Source: CAZUGH01 sp964619785
Lineage (GTDB): Bacteria > Bacillota > Clostridia > Lachnospirales > Lachnospiraceae
NCBI GenBank assembly: GCA_964619785.1
Contig: CAZUGH010000047.1
Coordinates: forward strand, 1 to 14,965
Direction: 5' to 3'
DNA: 14,965 bases
The notes under the pieces were generated by a model. It saw only the letters and a program-made list of their open reading frames with translations. It searched no databases and was not told the DNA's origin. Positions 1-8,000 of the stretch are shown one piece after another. Position numbers and translations under genes: made by a program. The stretch's first letter is position 1, and each line of letters begins with the position of its first letter.

Positions 1-84
1 TCGGTTAGTAACTAAGTTCTCTTTCATCAACTCTTTTTTGTTATCATCTAATTTTAGATTTACTAAATTAACATCCTTACTCAT
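1..84 (-). CDS. Start of an unidentified gene, cut by the left edge
   Basis: An open frame starts with ATG at 84-82 and stays open to base 1 (28 codons), reading MSKDVNLVNLKLDDNKKE and onward. Upstream is a purine-rich stretch with AGAAGGA, about 10 nt before the ATG, and an extended -10 promoter at 120-128 in the same direction. The visible part is hydrophilic and rich in Lys, Asp and Asn, with no signal peptide or membrane segment. It is too short to place in a family. I infer a real gene because promoter, leader, ribosome site and open frame fit together; the length alone would not support it. Having its own promoter, it may be a separate unit from the operon to its right. Confidence 0.5.
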   Translation of the reverse strand, partial: MSKDVNLVNLKLDDNKKELMKENLVTNR

Positions 85-291
85 AGCTCCACATCCTTCT
101 CATATAACACAAAATCATTATTATATCATATTTACTTTTCCTGCTTCTATTACTGACTTAATATCTATGAGTTTTCTAAAATATTCCCATATGTACTTTT
201 CATCACCACAAATCAGTAACGCCTATCTATTGTCGCTTATAACACATATTCTATATTATCATTTGAAAAATTAGAAGTAAAGCAAATGTAC
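85..291. other. AT-rich intergenic region
   Basis: This 207 bp gap separates the end of the polyvalent-protein gene from the left-edge gene and is clearly more AT-rich than the coding DNA. It holds the extended -10 element at 120-128. A weaker promoter-like pair lies at 276-281 (TTTACT on the minus strand) and 253-258 (TAATAT) with a 17 bp spacer; each hexamer matches consensus at four of six positions, so it is only a possibility. A 6 bp inverted repeat (260-265 with 283-288) has a 17 nt loop and no T-run, so I do not call a terminator. No small ORF with a ribosome site is seen. Confidence 0.5.
120..128 (-). promoter_or_regulatory. Extended -10 promoter for the left-edge gene
   Basis: Read on the minus strand, these bases are TGATATAAT, a perfect extended -10 element (TGnTATAAT). 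There is no good -35 box 17 bp upstream, which is usual for extended -10 promoters. Initiation would fall near base 113, giving a leader of about 29 nt before the ATG at 84. AT-rich DNA yields TATAAT by chance fairly often; the TG extension, the distance to the gene and the lack of a competing gene are the support. Confidence 0.5.
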
Positions 292-3200
292 TTAGAATTT
301 TGTTCCACTTCTTTTACAATAATTGGTTTTTCTCATATCCGCTCTCATCTCCTCCCTCGCATCAATCATCGCCAGCGCCACATCCTGATTTCCAAACTTC
401 TCCTGTGCATAGATATGTTCTGCCAAGTCCCTTGTCCTCTCCATATCTCCTAACTGCAAACCATAATCCACAATCAGATTTCTCTCTTCCTCAGAAAACA
501 CAGTTCCTTCTGAATCCAACTGACGCAACATCATCTGTACGGATAACTCGATTGGAACTTCCCCTCTCACCGTATAGTCTGGCATTTTTGCAATCATCTC
601 TGCCACCTTTTCCATAACAAAAGGTTCCTTTGTCATCGATGGGATATATTCAAGTATTCCTACATCAATAAATCGCCCTCCCACCAAATCTATCTGCTCA
701 TCGGTATATTCTTCCTGTCCCGGATGATGTACACGAATGCCTAGTGCTGGGATTCCATTTAGCGGACTGTTCTTCATTCCCTCCCATTTTTCTAACGCTT
801 CCTCCATTGTCCCAAGGTCATCGAGGGATGCTCCCATCTGGTGAAATTCTCCACATTCCGCTACGGTAAAAGTTACGACTGGTTTTGGCTTATTTTTTGC
901 TTCAACCATCTCCATTAATTCCTCGTAATTGATACCCACCAGTTCTGATTCTGGGGTAATCTTCCCCTTTGCTCCATTGGTATCTGGATTACGTTTTAAA
1001 TCATCAACGATGTCCTCTAAGGCAGCATGAATTGTTATCACAGGATTATCATATACACCACCATCAATCTCCTCAAAGTTCCGATTCATAATGGAGTAAT
1101 CATACCCTCCCTCTGTTTCTTGAATGGAAATAAATCGGTCTGCAATCGAGAAAGCAAGTTGTTTATCCATGTACTCTTGTGCTTTTGGAAGATAGGATGC
1201 CAGTGTCCCACTTTTCCCCTCTGTGATAGGATTTATGTCTACCACCACACCATCAAGCTGAAAAGAATCCTCGTGTAATAGCTGAAACAAGTCATCTTCC
1301 CGCATGTCTCCCTTATATTCCAAAACCACATCTAAATCCGAATGTTTCCCTTCCACACCACGACATCGACTACCTATAATGGCTACGTCAACAATCGTAA
1401 CATCCAATCCTTTCTCCTTAAGTTTTTCACTAACATACTCGCAAATTACATTTTCCACCCCGGAAGCACTCATTCCATCTAAGGGATGAAACTGTTTTTC
1501 TGTTATCTCCTTAAACTCGGCAATCACTTTTTGCGTTGTTACATTCGTTTGAAGTTTTTCTCGTATCTGATTACCAATCATCAACATTTCTTCCTGTTTT
1601 GCACTGCGTTCTTTCCGAAGTTCATGCACCTTACTTTCCACATCGGATATCAACTTAGAGGCTGTACGTCGTATGGTTTCCATCGACTGCCGCAACTCTT
1701 TCATCTCTTTACCAGACGACCACCCTGCCAAATAACTAAAGCTGTAGTCCGATGTATCAATACCAAAGTGTTTACAAAACGTATAGGCAACCGATTCTGC
1801 TTCCACTTCTTTCGTACTACGATTCAAATTTCCATCACCCTCTCGCATAGGTAATCGGTCTTTACCATGAAGTAAACTATGAGCAATCTCATGTACCAGC
1901 GTTTTTAAGGTCTGGCTCTCACTCATATCCGATTGAATAACGATTTTCCCAGCTCCTAAATCATAATAACCTTTTGCCTGACTCTCGATATTTTCAAAGG
2001 TGATTCCTGCAGGAGAAACCTGTTGCAATGCCTCCATAAATAGCGAATAGTCCTCTACCGACTGTAACAGTTCATCGGCTCCAATCTGTGGCAATGGCTC
2101 CCCAACGGTCTGCGATACATCAAAAACAGAAACGGCACGAAAGCCCATTACCGTTTTCTCTACCTCCTCCGTGTGAACAGAACCTTTTTCATCGACTAAA
2201 GGCATTCCCGTAAAAGGATTTTTTACTTCCTGCTCTTCTTTTCTTTTATAAGGTGATGGTGCAAAGATACGGATTCCTTTCTCCCCTTTTTTCACATTCC
2301 GATGAAAATTCTTCTGCCATGAATTATAACTTGCTACCAAAGTCGCATCCGGTTTTTGCATCGCAATCAATAAGGTATTATTAAAACTATAACTATGGAA
2401 TTTTGCCATCGTATTTAGGTACTCCTTATATTTTTCACTATCAAACAACTCCGATACCCCCTGCTCTAACTTATCCGTTATCTCCTTAACTGCTTCTGCC
2501 CGCGTTTTCTTCCCCTGATTTTGTTCCTGATTCATCGCCTGTTCCCTCTGCTGAATAAAATCTGGCAATTCCGTAAAGCCAAAAGAATCCACATAGTACG
2601 CTTTTGCTCCACTGCTATCTTTCCACAAGATAACATCACTGACCGACAACGAATGCCCGGTGAAATCCTTTGGATGATTCACATTAAATTTCTCATATAA
2701 CAAATCTAGTGTAGTCCCTGGCTCTGCCACTCCTGAGTACACTAGGTTATAATCTTGCCCCGATATATGTAATCCCTGCTCTTTCACAAAACTAGTACCC
2801 ATGAATTGATAGGGCTTCCCCTTTCCCCCTTCTGCAATCTGATAGATACCATACTGTGTGGGTGCCTCCGTCTGATATAAAAAGGTATCTTCTTTTACCT
2901 CCCCGGCAAATACACTAGCTCCACCATCGGCAACCTTTTTTAGACCATTCCCATACATTGTAGTATCAAATAACTCTGGCGCATGTGCACGCATACTATA
3001 GCATTCACCGGTTCTTCCTCCTACAATGATGTGGTCTAGTACCGGGATATCCATAAAGGTACTAGCATACATAAGCTTTTTTGTTACAAGCTTATCATCC
3101 TTACTCATCTCTGGATTCGAAGATGGATGATTATGCATAATCAATATACTAGCGGCATTGGCTAGAATCGCAGTCTTAAACACGTTTCTTACAGATAAAA

Positions 3201-3420
3201 GCGAAGTGTTTAAGTCACCTATGCTTACGACATTGAAATTGATCGGATGTCCTGCCGTATCTACATTAATAACACATACCTCTTCTCGGTCTAGTTCTGA
3301 CATTACTTCTGCCATAGCACGAACAGCATCTTCTGGAGAATGAATCCCATCTTTACTGTAGACTCCATCCCCTTCCACTTGCTTTAGTAAAATCTCAACC
3401 TTCTTTAGTTCATTGCTCAT
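292..3420 (-). CDS. Polyvalent protein: JAB + YodL + ArdC/zincin + nucleotidyltransferase + LPD-type tail
   Basis: Large multidomain ICE protein of 1,042 residues. Residues ~25-150 are a RadC/JAB (JAMM-type) domain with His96, His98, Ser106 and Asp109 in the HxHPx(6)SxxD pattern. Residues ~188-288 resemble YodL (LVYSG, DFTGHSLSVSDVI, YYVDSFGF). Residues ~305-600 match the ArdC type: an N-terminal DNA-binding-like part (FNNTLLIAMQKPDAT, KKGEKGIRIFAP), then a zinc-peptidase motif HEIAH at 510-514 with a likely third ligand in EVEAES (538-543). Residues ~670-760 look like a nucleotidyltransferase: GSRCRG (683-688), SDLD with Asp695/Asp697, and Asp728 in VVVDINPI. Residues ~848-930 resemble an LPD-type tail domain. 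The start is supported by GGAGGTG at 3428-3434, 7 nt upstream. Such proteins are proposed to travel with or protect transferred DNA against host defences; no activity is proven here. The usual JAMM glutamate is not obvious. The gene overlaps the 43-codon ORF upstream. Confidence 0.85.
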   Translation of the reverse strand: MSNELKKVEILLKQVEGDGVYSKDGIHSPEDAVRAMAEVMSELDREEVCVINVDTAGHPINFNVVSIGDLNTSLLSVRNVFKTAILANAASILIMHNHPSSNPEMSKDDKLVTKKLMYASTFMDIPVLDHIIVGGRTGECYSMRAHAPELFDTTMYGNGLKKVADGGASVFAGEVKEDTFLYQTEAPTQYGIYQIAEGGKGKPYQFMGTSFVKEQGLHISGQDYNLVYSGVAEPGTTLDLLYEKFNVNHPKDFTGHSLSVSDVILWKDSSGAKAYYVDSFGFTELPDFIQQREQAMNQEQNQGKKTRAEAVKEITDKLEQGVSELFDSEKYKEYLNTMAKFHSYSFNNTLLIAMQKPDATLVASYNSWQKNFHRNVKKGEKGIRIFAPSPYKRKEEQEVKNPFTGMPLVDEKGSVHTEEVEKTVMGFRAVSVFDVSQTVGEPLPQIGADELLQSVEDYSLFMEALQQVSPAGITFENIESQAKGYYDLGAGKIVIQSDMSESQTLKTLVHEIAHSLLHGKDRLPMREGDGNLNRSTKEVEAESVAYTFCKHFGIDTSDYSFSYLAGWSSGKEMKELRQSMETIRRTASKLISDVESKVHELRKERSAKQEEMLMIGNQIREKLQTNVTTQKVIAEFKEITEKQFHPLDGMSASGVENVICEYVSEKLKEKGLDVTIVDVAIIGSRCRGVEGKHSDLDVVLEYKGDMREDDLFQLLHEDSFQLDGVVVDINPITEGKSGTLASYLPKAQEYMDKQLAFSIADRFISIQETEGGYDYSIMNRNFEEIDGGVYDNPVITIHAALEDIVDDLKRNPDTNGAKGKITPESELVGINYEELMEMVEAKNKPKPVVTFTVAECGEFHQMGASLDDLGTMEEALEKWEGMKNSPLNGIPALGIRVHHPGQEEYTDEQIDLVGGRFIDVGILEYIPSMTKEPFVMEKVAEMIAKMPDYTVRGEVPIELSVQMMLRQLDSEGTVFSEEERNLIVDYGLQLGDMERTRDLAEHIYAQEKFGNQDVALAMIDAREEMRADMRKTNYCKRSGTKF

Positions 3421-3541
3421 CCCTTTGCACCTCCATTGTCACAGAAAGTATGACACCCTCTTTTATATTTTCCTGTAATACATTTACTAGTTCTTCCACT
3501 GAATTAACTTCGATCACTTTACTCGTTTGATTTGATTCCAT
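3410..3541 (-). CDS. Small overlapping gene, 43 residues, function unknown
   Basis: ATG at 3541-3539 opens a 43-codon frame that ends with TGA at 3412-3410. It begins MESNQTSKVIEVNSVEELV and is predicted to be soluble and mildly acidic, possibly one strand-helix-strand unit (VIEVNS, VEELVNVLQENI, VILSVTMEV). Its ribosome site AGGAGGA (3549-3555) is near ideal at 7 nt spacing and overlaps the TAG stop of the helicase frame. Its 3' end overlaps the start of the polyvalent-protein gene by 11 bp, so the three frames look translationally coupled. It carries the ribosome site of the next gene inside its own codons. I do not recognise the family. It is in the same frame as the upstream helicase fragment, separated by one TAG and four codons. 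Confidence 0.65.
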   Translation of the reverse strand: MESNQTSKVIEVNSVEELVNVLQENIKEGVILSVTMEVQRDEQ

Positions 3542-3548
3542 CACATCG

Positions 3549-3555
3549 TCCTCCT
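3549..3555 (-). promoter_or_regulatory. Ribosome binding site that supports the 43-codon gene
   Basis: AGGAGGA on the minus strand, 7 nt before the ATG at 3541. It is among the best-spaced Shine-Dalgarno sequences in the window and is the main reason to treat the short frame as a gene. It overlaps the terminal TAG of the helicase C-terminal frame at 3554-3556, as expected for coupled translation. Confidence 0.7.
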
Positions 3556-5035
3556 AATGTCCTATCATTGGTTGTTGATTGTATTCCATATCCTTTTCTC
3601 CTACTGCTGCAAGCTTATGACCGATTGGATTATAATCATACCGATTCAATCTCTTTTCCTCGGTATCGTAAGCATACACATACTCTAAATTCTGCACATC
3701 GGTAAACTCCTCTATCTGATTTAATGTATGGGATAACGTCTGTAGTGCCTTTGAAATCATGCCTTCCGTTTTCGTAACAAACAACGCTCCATATTGATTC
3801 GATGGCACCATAAAATAATCGCCTTCCATCTCCTCTGCTACTTTGCTTTGTAACTCAGTATTATGAAGACACTCCTCTTCTTCGGTTTGCTCTTGGGATA
3901 AATAGAACACATCATTCGGTTCTTCTTGAAAGGTATCTTCTAATAGTTTCCTCGCCTTATCTTCCTCTACTTCATTTTCCTCCATAAAGGATGGCAGCAA
4001 TTGTTCTATGATTTTATCCCGAAAGGGTTCGATCAGAGAATATTCCGGTTCTTCCTCTATACTAGCTGCTTCATGTTCCTTCTCATCTAAATTAAGAAGT
4101 GCATTCACCGTAGATAATCGTTCTAATTTTTCGTTTAATTCCGCCTCTTTCTCAAATGGTTTATCCACTTCCACTTTTGCTGTCTCTAATTGGTGTTCTA
4201 CTGTTTCTAGTTTCGTTTCTGCCTCGGATAATTCCATTGGCATATTATGAAGCATGTTATTGATTCTTGTGATATTTCCCAAAGCATCCGAACCAATTTC
4301 CAAGGTATGACTCAGTTTTCCTTTTAAATTCATTTCAAAAGAGTGATGAAAAACATCAAAAGATACAATCATCTGAAAACCGGCGTACTCTCCAACCGTC
4401 ACAGCCGTATGAACAGACTTAACCTCTTTACACATCTCAATGAGTGCGGTTCCTGCCTCCCTCTTATCCTGGTACATTTTTTCGCCCACTTTCATTGAGA
4501 AATGCTCTTTATCTTCCGGAAGTTTCTCTCGGATTGTTTGGATATCCTGTTGCAAGCCATGGATACGTTCCTTAAGAACAGCAATCTGATGTGGATAATG
4601 CTTTGCAATATTATCCTCTAAACGATACTTTTGACTGGTATGATTTGCCTTTAACAGTTTCAGTTTGCTCACCTGTATATCCAAATCCATCTTCTCTTTG
4701 ATATGAGGATTTCCTGTTGCTAGTGCCTTTACTTCTGCATAAGATAATGCTGCTTCATCCACATCATCACAACTTCGTACTGGCGACTTGCTTATCATAA
4801 TCTGACCAATAAATTTCTGCTTATTTTCTATGACCTGCCATGAGTAAGAATCAAAAGTGCCTTCTTTCACATAACGAAATATTCTTACTTTGTCATTTTG
4901 GTTCCCTTGTCGCAAAATTCGTCCTTCTTGCTGTTCAATGTCCGATGGTCGCCAGGGAACATCTAAGTGATGCAAGGCAACTAGCCGATCCTGTACATTC
5001 GTTCCTGCACCCATCTTGGCTGTTGACCCCAACAA
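3554..5035 (-). CDS. C-terminal part of the split methylase-helicase, with a fused DUF5688-like module
   Basis: This frame is the direct in-frame continuation of the giant gene to its right, beyond the TAG at 5045-5047. The TTG at 5035 is only the first possible start after the stop and has no ribosome site; the first ATG is at 5014-5012. Residues 1-100 hold helicase C-terminal motifs: GSTAKMGAGTNVQDR (motif V region) and QQEGRILRQGN (motif VI, residues 35-45), then FRYVKEGTFDSYSWQ and a conserved SKSPVRSCDDVDE segment. Residues ~110-315 are largely coiled-coil-like. Residues ~340-470 resemble the C-terminal half of the DUF5688 protein encoded upstream (LLPSFMEENEVEEDKARKLL, GDYFMVPS, EYVYAYD). 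Alone it lacks the ATP-binding lobe, so it probably works only if the amber codon is read through, or it is a pseudogene remnant. Confidence 0.75.
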   Translation of the reverse strand: MLGSTAKMGAGTNVQDRLVALHHLDVPWRPSDIEQQEGRILRQGNQNDKVRIFRYVKEGTFDSYSWQVIENKQKFIGQIMISKSPVRSCDDVDEAALSYAEVKALATGNPHIKEKMDLDIQVSKLKLLKANHTSQKYRLEDNIAKHYPHQIAVLKERIHGLQQDIQTIREKLPEDKEHFSMKVGEKMYQDKREAGTALIEMCKEVKSVHTAVTVGEYAGFQMIVSFDVFHHSFEMNLKGKLSHTLEIGSDALGNITRINNMLHNMPMELSEAETKLETVEHQLETAKVEVDKPFEKEAELNEKLERLSTVNALLNLDEKEHEAASIEEEPEYSLIEPFRDKIIEQLLPSFMEENEVEEDKARKLLEDTFQEEPNDVFYLSQEQTEEEECLHNTELQSKVAEEMEGDYFMVPSNQYGALFVTKTEGMISKALQTLSHTLNQIEEFTDVQNLEYVYAYDTEEKRLNRYDYNPIGHKLAAVGEKDMEYNQQPMIGH

Positions 5036-5044
5036 AAAACGAAC

Positions 5045-5047
5045 CTA
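5045..5047 (-). other. In-frame amber codon splitting the methylase-helicase gene
   Basis: On the minus strand the frame reads GCA AAG GTA AGA AGC GGG TAG GTT CGT TTT TTG TTG GGG. The frame is unchanged on both sides, so this is a nonsense codon, not a frameshift. Related methylase-helicases, as I remember them, read AKVRSGQVR here, so the codon would be CAG in an intact gene and one C-to-T change explains it. Without it the gene would encode 2,619 residues. A true mutation, an assembly or sequencing error, or amber readthrough are the alternatives. Confidence 0.9.
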
Positions 5048-8000
5048 CCCGCTTCTTACCTTTGCAAACAGCTCCGTTTTTCTAAGTTCCGTATTGGCCT
5101 CATGAATAAAGGCGATTTCCTCTTTGGGAACACCTTTTTCCATTAATTTTTCTCGTATATCCTCATATACATTGTAGGTACCATCTCCTTTGGGTGTCGA
5201 TAAATCACAAAAGATAAGTTGCGTCAGTTTCTTCTCCCCAGTCTCCTTCCAGATATGAAAAGCTCGTTCTGCACAAACACTTGTCTTTGACTGTTCGCTA
5301 TCGGGAAGAAGCGGATTCATCAAGCGCTGGTCTAGTGCCAACTTTCTTCCATCACTTGTAATCTTTAACATATTATCTTCACTTGGCTGTACCAGTCGAT
5401 TACGCACCGCCTCGGCTCGTTCTGCTAAAGAAGCCACCATTTCCTTTTGATATTCACTGGGCTTTAGTACTACATTTTCATACTCCGCTTCTGGTACCGG
5501 CAGTTGTAACATATCTGCGGTTTGAATATCCGCACTCTCTTTAAATAGAGCAATCAACTCTGGCAAGTTGAAGAATTTTGCGAATCGAGTCTTCGCTCGG
5601 TACCCCGTTCCTTCTGGGGCTAGTTCAATGGCCGTTTGGGTTTCTCCAAAGGTAGCTGCCCAACTATCAAAATGACCTAATCCCATCTTCTGAAGTGTAC
5701 CATACTGAAGGTAGCGCATATTGGTATAGAGTTCTGTCATACTATTACTGATTGGTGTTCCTGTCGCAAAGGTTACCCCCTTACCGCCTGTGATTTCGTC
5801 CATATATTGACACTTGGCAAACATATCGGAAGACTTTTGTGCTTCGGACTGTGCAATTCCTGCCACATTACGCATTTTCGTATAGAGAAACAGGTTCTTA
5901 TAAAAATGACTCTCATCCACAAAAAGACGGTCAACACCTAATTGCTCAAAAGTAACTACGTTATCCTTTCTCGATGTATTATTTAGTTTTTCCAACCTTA
6001 CCTGTAACGATTTTCTGCTCTTTTCCATCTGCTTAATGGTATACCGTTCTCCATTGTCCGCTTTTGCCTGTGCAATGGCAATCTCAATTTCATTAATCTG
6101 ACGCTCGATAATAGCAACCTGCCTCTCCTGCGATAACGGGATTTTCTCAAACTGACTATGACCAATAATAACCGCATCATAATCACCGGTAGCAATCCTA
6201 GAACAAAACTTCTTTCGATTTGCAGGTGCAAAATCCTTTTTTGTTGCTGCTAAAATATTGGCTCCCGGATATAACCGTAAGAAGTCATTCGCCCACTGTT
6301 CTGTCAAATGATTGGGAACCACAAACATACTCTTCTGACAAAGCCCCAAGCGCTTACTCTCCATGGCTGCCGCAGTCATCGTAAATGTTTTTCCTGCTCC
6401 TACACAATGCGCAAGTAAAGTATTGTCTCCATATAGGATACGAGCTACCGCATTATTTTGATGTGGCTTTAGTACAATGTCTGGTGTCATCCCTGGATAC
6501 TTTAAATGCGAGCCATCATATTCTCTTGGTCTAGTGGAATTAAACAATACATTGTACTTATCCACTAATGTCTGTCGTCTCGTTGGATCACGAAAAATCC
6601 AGTCCTTAAAGGCTTCTCGGATTGCCTCCTGTTTTTGTGATGCAATCATAGTCTCTTGTTTATTTAGAACCCTTTTTTCCTTCCCCTCCTCCATGACAAC
6701 ATCGTATACGCGACTATCCTTTAAATTCAAAGAATCCTCTAATATCTGATAGGCATTTCTGCGATTGGTTCCATATGTCATCGTAACAAGGGAATTGCCA
6801 TAGTCTGCATTCTTTCCTTTCACATTCCATTCTCCTGTCATATCGGAAAAACGAATGGCCATTACATTTCGCTCTAACAAATTCAAAGGAGTCTCAAAGG
6901 TATCACGCATAAAATCTTCAATATAAGATGGTTCAATCCATGTAGCACCAATTCTTACTTCAATTTCGCTGGCATCTAATTCCTTTGGTTGGACTTGCGT
7001 AAGCGCCTGCACATTTACGCTATACTCTGGATGATTCTCTGCATATATCTTCGCCGTTTCTAACTTATCTCTCACATTTCCACTTAGATATTCATCCGCT
7101 GTTTCCCAACGATTGGTTACCGGATTTTGAAAAATAACACCGGTCAATTCTTCGATCATGGTATCTAAACTTTTCCCAGACAGTTCTTCCATATAAGAAA
7201 AATCTATCCTTGCCTTTTCCGATAAGGACACCGCTAATGCTTCACTCGCAGTATCCACACTAGTAACTACTTCTGCTTTCTTGATGGTACGTTTCGTAAA
7301 CATATCTGCTTTTTCTTTGAAATTGCCTTCATCATCTAACTTTTCAAGAGAACACAACAAACAATAGCTACTATCTTGATCAAAGGCTCGCTTATTCGTT
7401 CGCGAATTGATTCGTCCGTACTGTTTGGCAAAAGAATCATACAATCCATTCAATTCATCCTGTTTTTCTACGATTGCACTCTCTGGATATTCCTCTAGCT
7501 GTAACGTAATCAACTCTTGTGTCGTATCTCGAATGGCAACCATCCCTCGAATACGCTCTTGCATACCACTAGGTAGTTCCGATGGTCGCATAATGGAATT
7601 TTCCCGGTAATATACCGCATCCTTTACTAGTGTATAACTATAGTTCTTTACCTCCGGGTTCGCCGGCAGTATTTCTTCGGACAACTCATCTTCTAAATCT
7701 TCCATCTCTACCGCTTCCATTTCACCCTGGATATTGTCAATGGCTTTTGCTAGTTGTTCTTTTAGTGTTTGCTTTGTATCGGATATACAAGTACTCTCCA
7801 TACCAAAAGGACCATGAACCATTTCCATATGTCCCAAAATCATTTCTGGATGCTCCACAAAGTAGTGATTCATAGCAATGCCATTTTCATCTTCCGCTAA
7901 ATGTACCCAACCTGGTTCTATATCCATGATTCGATCTCGCTTCTTTAGAAAAAGGATATCCGAGGTTACTTCCGTCCCCGCATTTTCTTTAAATGCCGTA

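Noticed and set aside
260..288. Inverted repeat after the polyvalent-protein gene as a terminator
   Set aside because: Only six pairs, AT-rich, 17 nt loop and no following T-run on either strand.
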